From Mayfieldus sp963841445 (lineage in GTDB: Bacteria; Actinomycetota; Thermoleophilia; Solirubrobacterales; 70-9): a stretch of DNA of 64,000 bases. The position numbers were made by a program, and so were the translations under genes. Numbering within the stretch: position 1 is the stretch's first letter; every line of letters begins with the position of its first letter. A model generated the notes under the pieces. The model saw only the letters and a list, made by a program, of their open reading frames with translations, made no database searches and was not told where the DNA came from. This document shows, piece after piece, positions 9,491 through 18,259 of this stretch. The DNA is taken from contig CAWJCP010000001.1 of NCBI GenBank assembly GCA_963841445.1, forward strand, positions 372,001 to 436,000, given 5' to 3'.

Positions 9491-11394
9491 GCCCGAAGGC
9501 GAAACGCTGGCTCGCGGCACTCGCCCTCGCAGTGGCCCTGGCGTGCCGGCGCAGCGGGCCGAGGCGGCGGTGGCGGCCTCCGGGCCGTCGGCGCTTCCCG
9601 CGTCGCCCCCGGTGACCGAGCGGGAGGCGCTTGCCGCCGCCGGCGCCGATCCGAAGGTGGTCGCGGCGCGCCGGCAGCACGCCGACCTGAAGCCGACCGC
9701 GTCGCTGGTCGACGGCAACTGGCAGGTCGACTACTTCAGCGGCGACGACGACGTCGTCCAGGTCACCGTCGACGACGTGACCGGGACCGTGCTCGAGTCC
9801 TGGACCGGCTATCAGGTCGCCTGGAAGATGGCGCGCGGGTATTCGGGCGCCTTCGGGCACAAGCTCAACGCCCCCTACGTGTGGCTGCCGCTCTGCGCGA
9901 TCTTCCTGCTCGGCCTGATCGACTGGCGGCGTCCGTGGCGGGTCGCGAACCTCGACCTGCTCGTCCTGCTCTCCTTCGGCGCCTCGCAGTACTTCTTCAA
10001 CCGCGGCGATATCGGCGTCTCGGTGCCGCTCCAGTACCCGCCGCTGCTCTACCTGATGGCGCGCATGCTCTGGGTCGGGTTCCGCGGCCGCGGCGAGGGC
10101 CTGCGCCCGGTTTGGCCCGCCGCCTGGCTGCTGATCGCGGCGCTGTTCCTGCTCGGCTTTCGCGGCGGGCTCAACATCGCCGACTCGGGGGTGATCGACG
10201 TCGGCTACGCGGGCGTCGTCGGCGCCGACCGCATCGTCGACGGCGACCCGGTCTACGGCGCCGGCGAGTTCCCCGACGACGTCGGCTCGGGCGATACCTA
10301 CGGGCCGGTCAACTACTACGCCTACGTGCCGTTCGAGCAGGCCCTGCCGTGGAGCGGCAGCTGGGACGATCTGCCGGCGGCGCACGCGGCGGCGATCTTC
10401 TTCGACCTCGCGACCTTCGTCCTGCTCCTGCTGCTCGGGAGGCAGCTGCGCCCGGGCGCCGCGGGCAAGCGGCTCGGCGCCGTGCTCGGCTTCGGCTGGG
10501 CAGCCTTTCCCTATGCGGCCTTCGTGCTCGAGTCGAACGCCAACGACAGCCTTGTCGCTCTGCTGCTCGTCGCCACCCTGCTCGTTCTCTCGAGACCGGC
10601 GCTGCGCGGCGCCGGTCTCGCCCTGACCGGGCTGACGAAGTTCGCGCCCCTTCATCCTGGCTCCCCTGCTTGCGACCTATCAGGGCGATGGGGCGACGGG
10701 ACATGAAATGGGCATTGAGGGGGAAGAGCCACGGAGCGAATCTTCCACGGGTGGTGCGGCGGGCCTGGCCGGCGAGCGCGCGGACTCCGGAGCACGGTCG
10801 CCGGGTAGGTCCGCCGTGACAGGACCCGTGGTAGTGCGGTTTGTCCTTGGATTCTTCGGCGTGGCGGCCGTGGTCATGGCCCAGGCCCTGATCGACCCGG
10901 GCATCGTCACCTTCTGGCACCGCACCGTCGCCAGCCAGATCGACCGCAACTCACCGTTCAGCGTCTGGGGCCAGGTCTCAGGGCTGGAGCCGCTGCGGAT
11001 CGCGGCGATCGTGGCGCTCGGCGGGCTCGCGATGCTGGTCGCCTTCCGGCCGCGGCGCAAGTCGGCCGCCCAGGTCGCGGCCCTCGGCGCGGCGCTGCTG
11101 ATCGGCACGCAGCTGATCGCGCAGCACTGGTTCTACCTCTACCTGGTCTGGTTCGCTCCGCTGCTCCTCGTCGCGCTCGGCGCGCTCAGCGCGGAACCGG
11201 TACCAGCAGCTGCTCGATCGACTCGCGCAGAGCCATTGGCTCCCACATCCACCAGAGCCCCCATCACCCACACATCCTCCTCAGCGGTCTCGAAGCGAAC
11301 CGGCATCTGCGTGAGGAAGGCCTCCAGCGCCTGCTCGCGCTTGACGCCGATCACCCCGGCCCGCGAGCCGGTCATTCCGGCGTCGCTGATGTAG
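9487..11394 (+). CDS. Polytopic membrane protein, probable GT-C/GT87-type glycosyltransferase (frameshifted)
   Basis: Large membrane protein of some 560 residues. It begins with a signal-anchor-like helix (MSPKAKRWLAALALAVAL) and, after a shift near 9545, an extracytoplasmic segment with a PepSY-like pattern (NWQVDYFSGDDDVVQVTVDD). About ten membrane helices follow. The hydrophilic loop between helices carries DSGVIDVGYAGVVGADRIVD and GDTYGPVNYYAYVPFEQ, typical of GT87-like mannosyltransferases. A second shift near 10650 joins TGLTKFAP to an extra soluble insert and the final helices (HWFYLYLVWFAPLLLVALG). The first in-frame stop is at 11392-11394, which would run 209 bases into the convergent ymdB; the true end is more likely near 11190. 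Donor and acceptor are unknown; a lipid-linked sugar donor is inferred from the class. Confidence 0.7.
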
Positions 11395-11966
11395 GCGGTG
11401 CCGCCCGGCAGCACCCGGGCGTCGGCGGTGGGCACGTGCGTGTGGGTGCCGAGCACGGCCGCGACCCGGCCGTCGAGGTGCCAGCCCATCGCGACCTTCT
11501 CGCTGGTCACCTCGGCGTGGAAATCGACGATCACGACGTCGGCCTGGCCGTCGAGCCGCTCGAGGATCGAGTCGATCTCTGCAAACGGCGAGCGCGCGAC
11601 CTTGAGCTGCACCGCGCCGCTGAGGTTGACGACGCCGACCCGCAGCTCGCCGACCTCGACCACCGTGTGGCCGCGGCCGGGGTTCGCGTGCGGGTAGTTG
11701 GCGGGGCGGATCACGCGCTCGGCGCGATCGAGGTAGGCGTAGGCCTCGCGATGCCTGTAGACGTGGTTGCCGGTCGTGATCACGTCGGCGCCGGCGGCGA
11801 AGAGGTCGCCGGCGGTCGCCTCGGTGATCCCCAGCCCGCCGGCCGAGTTCTCGCCGTTGACGATCACCATGTCGGGGGCGTGGCGCTCGCGCAGCTCGGG
11901 CATTGTCTGCGCGAAGCCGCGCCGTCCGGGAGCGCCGACGACGTCGCCGATGAAGAGGACTCGCAT
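11186..11966 (-). CDS. ymdB: YmdB-type metallophosphoesterase (TIGR00282), one frameshift
   Basis: Member of the YmdB family, whose Bacillus representative hydrolyses 2',3'-cyclic nucleotides and affects biofilm/motility decisions. All metal-binding signatures are present: MRVLFIGDVVGAPGRR (Asp8), VIVNGENSAGGLGIT (Asn-Gly-Glu-Asn), VITTGNHVY, VIVDFHAEVTSEK and LGTHTHVPTADAR. A one-base shift near 11258 replaces the unlikely tail VDVGANGSARVDRAAAG by WEPMALRESIEQLLVPVPR, ending at TGA 11186-11188. With it the length of about 260 residues equals the family norm. The start ATG has TACGCT seven bases upstream, and the gene is divergent from the ABC exporter genes. Confidence 0.9.
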
Positions 11967-11973
11967 CGCGGTC

Positions 11974-11979
11974 AGCGTA
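11974..11979 (-). promoter_or_regulatory. -10-like element of ymdB (leaderless)
   Basis: TACGCT on the minus strand, seven bases before the ymdB ATG. It forms a divergent pair with the element of the ABC ATPase gene at 12028-12033. Confidence 0.4.
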
Positions 11980-12027
11980 TCCCGGCTGCGCTGGGCCGAG
12001 GCGCAGCCGCGCTGAAATCGACCCGTC

Positions 12028-12033
12028 TAGCTT
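12028..12033 (+). promoter_or_regulatory. -10-like element of the ABC exporter operon (leaderless)
   Basis: TAGCTT seven bases before ATG 12041. This spacing is a reason to prefer ATG 12041 over the upstream TTG at 12032. Confidence 0.4.
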
Positions 12034-12040
12034 GTCGGCG

Positions 12041-12784
12041 ATGGAAGCCAGGGACTTCGGGGGCGGCTCGGGCGCGGCGCTGGAGGCGCACGGGATCGTG
12101 AAGCGCTACGGGCAGCGGGCGGCGCTGCGCGGGGTCGACTTCGAGGCCGATCCCGGCGAGCTGCTGGCGGTGATCGGGCCCAACGGCGCCGGCAAGACGA
12201 CGCTGCTCTCGATCCTCGCCGGAATCGTGCGCCCCGACGAGGGCGAGGTGCATCTGCCGCGCGGCGAGGTCGGATGGGTGCCGCAGCAGGCGGCGCTTTA
12301 CCGCCGCCTCACCGTGGAGGAGAACCTGCGCCTCTTCGCGCGCCTCGAGCGCCGCCCCGACGTCGAGGCGAGCGTCGAGCGGATGCTCGAGCAGAGCGAC
12401 CTCGCCGATCGCCGCCACGACCAGGTGGCGCGGCTATCAGGAGGAAACCAGCAGCGGGTCAACATCGCGATCGGGCTGCTCGCGCAACCGGTCGTGCTGC
12501 TGCTCGACGAGCCCAGCGCCGGGCTCGATCCGCGCCAGCGCGCGCGGCTCTGGGAGTTCGTCGCTGCGCTGGCCGCAGCCGGCACGACGGTGATCTTCTC
12601 CACCCACAACATCCAGGAGGCGGAGCGCTATGGCCAGCGGTTGCTGGTGATCGCCGACGGCGAGCGGCTCTTCGACGGCAGCCAGGCAATGCTGCGGGAG
12701 GCGGTCGCGCGCGAGGCCGCCGACGCGGCCGCCGCCGACTTCGAAGCCGCATTCGTCGCCTACCTTCACCACCGCGGACACTGA
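12041..12784 (+). CDS. ABC transporter ATP-binding protein (ABC-2 exporter type)
   Basis: 247-residue nucleotide-binding domain of an exporter. Walker A GPNGAGKTT is at residues 46-54, followed by the Q-loop VGWVPQQAALYRRLTVEENL, the signature LSGGNQQRVNIA, Walker B VVLLLDEPSAGLDPR and the switch histidine in VIFSTHNIQEAERYGQRLL. The C-terminal extension of some 30 residues is alanine/acidic. ATG 12041 is chosen over TTG 12032 because of the -10-like element seven bases upstream. The stop TGA overlaps the next ATG by one base, so it works with the permease encoded next. The transported substrate is unknown; the NatA-like arrangement with a large extracytoplasmic loop in the permease fits the ABC-2/NatAB group. 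Confidence 0.9.
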   Translation: MEARDFGGGSGAALEAHGIVKRYGQRAALRGVDFEADPGELLAVIGPNGAGKTTLLSILAGIVRPDEGEVHLPRGEVGWVPQQAALYRRLTVEENLRLFARLERRPDVEASVERMLEQSDLADRRHDQVARLSGGNQQRVNIAIGLLAQPVVLLLDEPSAGLDPRQRARLWEFVAALAAAGTTVIFSTHNIQEAERYGQRLLVIADGERLFDGSQAMLREAVAREAADAAAADFEAAFVAYLHHRGH

Positions 12785-14137
12785 TGCGCTGGCTGCTGCT
12801 CAAGGACCTGCAGATCCTCCGCCGCTCGCCGCTTGCAGGCCGCGCTGCTGATCGTCTACCCGGTGCTGATCGCCCTGCTGGTCGGCTTCGCGATCTCGCG
12901 CGGGCCCGAGAAGCCGCGGGTCGCGTTCCTCAACAACGTCCCCAAGGACACTCCCTTCAAGATCGGCAACCAGAGCGTCGACATCGTCGGCGCCCGCAGC
13001 ACCCTCTGCGAGCGGATCCAGTGCGTGCGCGTCGACAGTCGCTCCGAGGCGATCGACAAGGTGCGCAGCGGCGACGTGCTCGGCGCCCTGATCCTGCCCC
13101 GCGACCTGGTCAGCAAGCTCGAGTCGCTGACCGGCTTGACTCCCGAGCGGCCAAAGGTCGAGGTGATCGTCAACCAGGAGGACCCGGTCAAGGAGCGGTT
13201 GGTCGACGACCGCATCACCGCGCTGCTCAGCGAAGCGAACCTGCGGATCGCCCACGAGGTCGCCAAGACCTCGACCCGCTATCTCGACCTGCTCCAGCGC
13301 GGTGGGTCGCTGAACCTGCTCGGGCAGTCGATCGACGTGCTTGGGCTGCAGAGCGCGGAGCAGATCCTGCGCGCGCTGCGCCCGTCGCTGCGCTCCAGCG
13401 CCGAGATCGAGGCGCTCGACAAGGTGATCCGCTTCACCGCGCTTGCGAACCAGAACCTCAACCTCGCCAACCCGCTGCTCGCCTCGGTCGCGGAGCCGAT
13501 CAACGTCGACAAGCAGGTGATCTCCGGCAAGACGCCGCCGCTCGACGTCTTCGCGATCGCGATCGCGGCGACGGTGACGCTGATGTTCGTGACCGTGCTG
13601 CTGGTCGCCGGCTCGCTGGCGCTGGAGCGCGAGGAGAACGCCTTCTCGCGTCTCACGCGCGGACTCGTCTCGCGACCCGGGCTGCTGGCCGAGAAGGTCG
13701 GGCTCGGGGTCGTCGTCGCGCTCGTGGTGACGATGCTGATGCTCGCCGGCCTGGAGATCTTCGTCTCGCTGCAGTGGCAGCGAGTCGGGCTCTGGCTGGT
13801 CGCGATCCTGGCCGGCGGGGCGGGGTTTGGCGCCGCCGGGGCGGCGCTGGGCGCCGCGACCCGCGAGGTGCGCGCCGCATCGCTGCTCGCCTTCATGGTC
13901 TCGCTGCCGGTCGCCTTCCTCTCCCTGGTCCCCTCCGGGTCGGTCGGCCCGGGGCTCTACGACGTGATCGGCGTGGTGACGGCGCTGTTCCCGTTCAAGC
14001 CCGCGCTGCACGCGATGGAGCGGGCGCTCGACGCATCGGGCCCGGCGATGGGAACGGCGCTGATCCACCTCGCGGCTCTGACCCTCGCCTACGCGGTGCT
14101 GGCACGCTTGGCCCTGCGCCGCTTCACGGCGGTCTGA
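12784..14137 (+). CDS. ABC-2 type permease (NatB/CcmB-like), one frameshift
   Basis: Membrane subunit paired with the preceding ATPase. It starts MRWLLLKDLQILRRSPL and, after a shift near 12835, LLIVYPVLIALLVGFAIS forms the first helix. A large extracytoplasmic domain of about 220 residues (GPEKPRVAFLNNVPKD to VISGKTPPLDVFAI) follows, then five C-terminal helices with EREENAFSRLTRGLVS in the cytoplasmic loop and ATREVRAASLLAFMVSLPVA. This topology (one helix, large loop, five helices) is typical of ABC-2 permeases such as NatB and YhgE/Pip-like exporters. About 450 residues after repair. No recognisable gene follows for 150 bases until hemB. Confidence 0.85.
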
Positions 14138-14274
14138 GCTCCACCATTCCGGCGCATCGACTCGATGCGGGCGGAGACAAGATGGCGAAGGTGTGCATTT
14201 GCGGCGGCCCTGGGCGCCCAGATGTATAGGCGCTTCAGCGCGGACTGCGGCAGGTGCCGCGAAGGGGTGAACCC

Positions 14275-14280
14275 TAGAAT
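14275..14280 (+). promoter_or_regulatory. -10 element of hemB (leaderless)
   Basis: TAGAAT, seven bases before the hemB ATG at 14288. The -35 is not clear. The preceding 137 bases hold nothing else that I recognise. Confidence 0.5.
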
Positions 14281-14287
14281 CGGCCCG

Positions 14288-15257
14288 ATGGCCTTCCCGT
14301 CCACCCGCATGCGCCGCCTGCGGCGCACTCAGGTCCTTCGCGATCTCGTTCGCGAGACCGAGCTCGGCCCTGGGCATCTCGTGCAGCCGCTCTTCGTCGT
14401 CGCCGGCGAGGAGCTGCGCGAGGAGGTTCCCTCGATGCCCGGGATCGAGCGCTTCTCGATCTCGGAGCTGGTCGCCGAGGCGACCGAGGTCGCTGCGGCC
14501 GGGATTCGCGCCGTGCTGCTTTTCGGGATCCCCGCCGCCAAGGACGAGCAGGGCTCGGGCGCCTACGACGACGAGGGCGTCGTGCAGATGGCGGTGCGGG
14601 CGCTCAAGGAGGCGCACCCGGAGCTGACCGTGATCACCGACGTCTGCCTCTGCGAGTACACGACCCACGGCCACTGCGGCTTCGTCCGCGACGGCGCGGT
14701 CGACAACGACATCACCGTGGAGCTGCTCGCGAAGACCGCGATCTCGCAGGCCGAAGCCGGAGCCGACGCGGTCGCGCCGAGCGCGATGATCGACGGCCAG
14801 GTCGCCTCGATTCGCCACCAGCTCGACGAGGAGGGCCACCCGAACGTCTCGATCCTCGCCTACAGCGCCAAGTACGCCTCCGCCTTCTACGGCCCGTTTC
14901 GCGACGCCGCCGAGTCGACTCCCGAGTTCGGCGACCGCCGCGGCTACCAGATGGACCCCGCCAACGCCGCCGAGGCGGTGCGGGAGGCAAGGCTCGACAT
15001 CGAGGAGGGCGCCGACATGGTGATGGTCAAGCCCGCGGTGCCCTACCTCGACGTGATCCGCCGGGTCAAGGAGGAGACCGATGCCCCGCTTGCTGCCTAC
15101 CACGTCTCCGGCGAGTACTCGATGCTCAAGGCCGCCGCACGAGAATGGCTGGATCGAGGAGCGCGCCGCGGTGCTCGAGACGCTGACCGGGATCCGCCGC
15201 GCCGGCGCCGACGTGATCGTCACCTACTACGCCAAGCAGGTCGCGCCTTGGCTGTGA
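14288..15257 (+). CDS. hemB: Porphobilinogen synthase (delta-aminolevulinic acid dehydratase)
   Basis: Condenses two 5-aminolevulinates to porphobilinogen. The cysteine cluster of the zinc-dependent form is complete: Cys120, Cys122 and Cys130 in DVCLCEYTTHGHCG. The two active-site lysines are in AYSAKYASAFYGPFR (Lys195) and DMVMVKPA (Lys248, Schiff base). One frameshift near 15140 breaks the C-terminus; the other frame supplies NGWIEERAAVLETLTGIRRA and TYYAKQVAPWL with stop TGA 15255-15257. About 322 residues after repair, family-normal. The stop overlaps the GTG of ahbAB by four bases, and hemL follows, so precursor supply and later tetrapyrrole steps are linked in one unit. Confidence 0.95.
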
Positions 15258-16323
15258 CGCCGAAGCTGCGCTCCCGGAAGGGCGGCGCCGCGGTGCCGCT
15301 CGACGACGTCGACCGGCGGCTGATGAACCTGCTGCAGTCGCGCTTCCCGCTCGCCCGCGAGCCCTTCGTGTGCGATCGCCGCGGAGGCGGAGCTGGAGCT
15401 CGACGAGGCGATGGAGCGCGCCCAGCGGCTGCTCGACGAGCGGATCATCCGCGAGATCACGCCGATCTTCGACACCAGGGCGCTCGGCTACAGCTCGATG
15501 CTGGTCGCCGCCAAGGTCGACGAGCAGAACCCGCAGCGACCGGCGGCGATCGTCAACTCCCACCCCGGTGTCTCGCACAACTATCTGCGCACCCACGACT
15601 TCAACCTCTGGTTCACGATCGCGACGCCGCCCGACTCGGAGCTCGGCCTCGATGGGACGATCGAGGCGCTGATGCGCGAGACCGGCGCCGAGTCGATGCG
15701 CAAGCTGCCGACCCTGACCCTGTTCAAGATCAACATGAACCTGGAGATGGAGGGGGGCACGGAGGCGCTTGCGCAGCAGCGTCGAGGCGTCGCCCCCGCG
15801 CGAGCTCGAGGCGCAGCCCTACGACGAGACCGACGTCGCGGTGATCCGGGCGCTGCAGGGGCCGATGGCGGTCGCCGATCGACCCTACGACGACGCCGCC
15901 GCGGCGGTCGGCATGCAGCCCGACGCCTTCCTCGGGCACCTCGAGGCGATGGTCGAGCGCAAGCTGCTGCGCCGTGTCGCGGCGATCCTCTTCCATCGCC
16001 GGGCCGGCTTCTCGGCCAACGGCATGGGGGTCTGGAAGGTCCCCGAGGAGGAGATCGGGGAGACCGGCGCCCGGATGGCCAGCTTCCGGGGGATCTCGCA
16101 CTGCTACCAGCGGCCCACCTATCCGGACTGGCCCTACAGCGTCTTTACGATGGCGCACGGCCGCTCGAAGCAGGAGTGCGACGCGATCCTCGACTCGATC
16201 GCTGCCGATACCGGAATCGACGGCGAGGATCGCGCCACGCTTTACTCCTCGACCGAGTACAAGAAGATCCGCCTGCATTACTTCACCGACGACTACGCGC
16301 GCTGGGAGGCGGAGCACGGATGA
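15254..16323 (+). CDS. ahbAB: Fused AhbA-AhbB siroheme decarboxylase-like protein (Lrp/AsnC fold), two frameshifts
   Basis: Two homologous halves, each an AsnC/Lrp-like helix-turn-helix plus RAM-like domain. First half: VDRRLMNLLQSRFPLAREPF, then (shift near 15375) ELDEAMERAQRLLDERIIRE and the signature NSHPGVSHNYLRTHDFNLWF. Second half: YDETDVAVIRALQGPM and ISHCYQRPTYPDWPYSVFTM. These signatures are those of siroheme decarboxylases AhbA/AhbB and NirDLGH, not of DNA-binding Lrp proteins. A second shift near 15770 joins the halves through a linker (RSSVEASPPRELEAQPYDE). Known family reaction: decarboxylation of siroheme to 12,18-didecarboxysiroheme. The start GTG overlaps the hemB stop. The alternative is two separate subunits; the fusion is preferred because there is no stop or start signal between them. 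Confidence 0.8.
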
Positions 16324-16342
16324 GCTCCGTTGCCCGCTACCT

Positions 16343-16381
16343 GTTCCTCGCTGCCGGTCCCTAGCCGCGGGAGCGAGGAAC
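16343..16381 (+). promoter_or_regulatory. Inverted repeat covering the ribosome-binding region of hemL
   Basis: GTTCCTCGCT at 16343-16352 is perfectly complementary to AGCGAGGAAC at 16372-16381. The 10-bp stem with a 19-base GC-rich loop ends seven bases before the hemL GTG and contains one of two GAGGAAC repeats that could act as Shine-Dalgarno. It could be an attenuator or a translation switch. Confidence 0.6.
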
Positions 16382-16388
16382 GAGGAAC

Positions 16389-17666
16389 GTGAGTCGAACG
16401 GAGCGTTCAGACGCTCTTTACGCCCGCGCCTCGCGGGTGCTCCCCGGTGGGGTCAACTCGCCGGTGAGGGCGATGCGCCAGATCGACCGCGACCCGATCT
16501 TCATCGAGCGCGGCGAAGGCCCCTACCTGCACGACGTCGACGGAAACCGCTATCTCGACTGGGTCGGCTCCTGGGGCCCGTTGATCCTCGGCCACTCTCA
16601 CCCCGCGATTGTCGAAGCCGTGCGGGCCGCCGCGGCCCGCGGGACCAGCTACGGGGCCGCCACCGAAGCCGAGGTCGAGCTTGCCGAGGAGGTCGCCGAG
16701 CGGGTGCCATCGGTCGCGATGCTGCGCATGACCAGCTCCGGGACCGAGGCGGCGATGACCGCGGTTCGGCTCGCCCGCGCGCTCAGCGACCGCGAGGTCG
16801 TAGTCAAGTTCGCCGGCGCCTACCACGGCCACTCCGATGGGCTGCTCGCCGAGGCAGGCTCGGGGATGGCGACTCTCGGGGTGCCGGCGAGCCCGGGGGT
16901 GACGGCGGCGCAGGCGGCCGCGACGGTGGTCGTGCCCTGGAACGATCGCGAGGCGGTCGAGCGAGCGCTGTCCGAGCACGAGGTCGCCGCGCTGCTTGCC
17001 GAGCCGATCGCCGCCAACATGGGAGTCGTCCCCCCGGCAGAGGGCTTCCTGGAGCTTTTGCGCGAAGCGACCCGGGAGCATGGCGCTCTGCTGGTCTTCG
17101 ACGAGGTGATCACCGGCTTCCGGGTCGCCCGCGGGGGCGCCCAGGAGCTCTACGCGGTCGAGCCCGACCTGACCGTGCTCGGCAAGGTGCTCGGGGGAGG
17201 CCTTCCCGCGGCGGCGCTCGGCGGTCCCAAGGAGCTGATCGAGCGCCTCGCGCCGGCGGGCGACGTCTACCAGGCCGGGACGCTCTCCGGCAACCCGCTC
17301 GCCGTCGCGGCCGGGCTGGCCACCCTGCGCGAGCTCGATCCGAGCGCCTATGCGCGGCTCGGGCAGCTGACCGATCGCCTGGCGGCGGGACTGCGCGAGG
17401 TGGCGGGCGAGCTTCCGCTGCAGCTCGACGGGGCGCCGGGGATGCTCACCCTTTTCTTCAGCGACAAGCCCGTCGTCGACTTCGCGACCGCCTCCGCCTG
17501 CGACGTCGGGGCCCACGCCCGCTTCTGCCGGGCGATGCTCGAGCGAGGGGTCTATCCGCCGCCCTCGCAGTTCGAGGCCTGGTTCGTGTCCTTGGCCCAC
17601 GACGAGGCGACGATCGACCTCACGGTCGAGGCAGCGGCAGGGGCGCTGCGGGAGGCGCTCGGATGA
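16389..17666 (+). CDS. hemL: Glutamate-1-semialdehyde 2,1-aminomutase
   Basis: PLP enzyme of the C5 pathway that makes 5-aminolevulinate from glutamate-1-semialdehyde. 425 residues, full length and unbroken. Motifs: LPGGVNSPVRAM at 18-29, MTSSGTEAAMTAVRLAR (PLP phosphate binding), VKFAGAYHGHSDGLL, FDEVITGFRVA (PLP ring aspartate Asp238) and the Schiff-base lysine Lys266 in TVLGKVLGGGLPAAALGG. The last part VYQAGTLSGNPLAVAAGL is typical. The start GTG at 16389 follows a perfect hairpin that may hide its ribosome-binding site. The stop overlaps the next gene (ATGA). Together with hemB it supplies tetrapyrroles for the heme groups of the bc complex encoded just downstream. Confidence 0.97.
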   Translation: MSRTERSDALYARASRVLPGGVNSPVRAMRQIDRDPIFIERGEGPYLHDVDGNRYLDWVGSWGPLILGHSHPAIVEAVRAAAARGTSYGAATEAEVELAEEVAERVPSVAMLRMTSSGTEAAMTAVRLARALSDREVVVKFAGAYHGHSDGLLAEAGSGMATLGVPASPGVTAAQAAATVVVPWNDREAVERALSEHEVAALLAEPIAANMGVVPPAEGFLELLREATREHGALLVFDEVITGFRVARGGAQELYAVEPDLTVLGKVLGGGLPAAALGGPKELIERLAPAGDVYQAGTLSGNPLAVAAGLATLRELDPSAYARLGQLTDRLAAGLREVAGELPLQLDGAPGMLTLFFSDKPVVDFATASACDVGAHARFCRAMLERGVYPPPSQFEAWFVSLAHDEATIDLTVEAAAGALREALG

Positions 17667-18259
17667 GCCCCGATTCGGCGTTGACCCAGATCGCCGAGCA
17701 GCTCCGGGCCGAGGGCTCGGTGATCAGCCGCCACGTGGTCGAGCCCTCCGCGACGCCGGCGCTCGGCCCGCTGGCGGCGGCGGGCCCCCGCGCAAGGGCG
17801 AACCCGGATGCGTACTCGCTGGTCGTGGAGTCGATCCGCGAGGGATACGAGCTTCATTACGGCACCTCTCGCGTGCTCTTCGGGCAGGACGAGAACCTCA
17901 GCCTGCTCGCCGGCGACTATCTCTATGCCCTCGGCCTCGAGCGCCTGGCGGAATTGCGGGACCCCGATGCGGTGGCGGAGCTCTCCGACCTGATCAGCCT
18001 CTCGGCCGCCTGCCACGCGGAGGGGACCGAGGCGGCGCTGCCGGGGCTCTGGCTGGCCACCGCGGTCGCGGTCGGCTGCGGTAGTGGCAAAGCTCACGAA
18101 AACGCCAAGATCGGGCTTCGTGAGGCTGTGCCGGAGGCGGGCGCGGCGCTGCTTGCCGCGGCCGCGGGTGTCGCCGCCGCCGCGGGCCTCGGAGCCGCCC
18201 TGAAGCGGGCCGGCGAGTCAATAGACTTTGCCATCCCTGAAGCGGCTGACAGTGGCTGA
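17663..18259 (+). CDS. Uncharacterised protein with polyprenyl-synthase-like segment
   Basis: 198 residues, unbroken, start ATG overlapping the hemL stop. Residues about 45-115 contain a stretch (FGQDENLSLLAGDYLYALGL followed by ERLAELRDPDAVAELSDLIS) that resembles the helix of trans-prenyl diphosphate synthases carrying LLAGDYL. The Asp-rich DDxxD motifs are absent, so an active prenyltransferase is unlikely. The last 60 residues are an alanine-rich hydrophobic segment (EAGAALLAAAAGVAAAAGLG) that may be one membrane helix. It overlaps the Rieske gene by eight bases. A helper subunit for the downstream polyprenyl synthase, or an assembly factor for the bc complex, are both possible; neither is shown. 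Confidence 0.75.
   Translation: MSPDSALTQIAEQLRAEGSVISRHVVEPSATPALGPLAAAGPRARANPDAYSLVVESIREGYELHYGTSRVLFGQDENLSLLAGDYLYALGLERLAELRDPDAVAELSDLISLSAACHAEGTEAALPGLWLATAVAVGCGSGKAHENAKIGLREAVPEAGAALLAAAAGVAAAAGLGAALKRAGESIDFAIPEAADSG

Noticed and set aside
9249..10655. 468-codon minus-strand open frame
   Set aside because: Antisense to the membrane glycosyltransferase-like gene, whose helices are clear; low-complexity Arg/Glu/Gln composition.
12800..15223. 807-codon minus-strand open frame
   Set aside because: Antisense to the ABC permease and hemB; arginine/aspartate/glycine composition typical of shadow frames in GC-rich DNA, no motif.
15254..16323. Two Lrp/AsnC transcription regulators
   Set aside because: Both halves carry siroheme-decarboxylase signatures and sit inside a heme gene unit.
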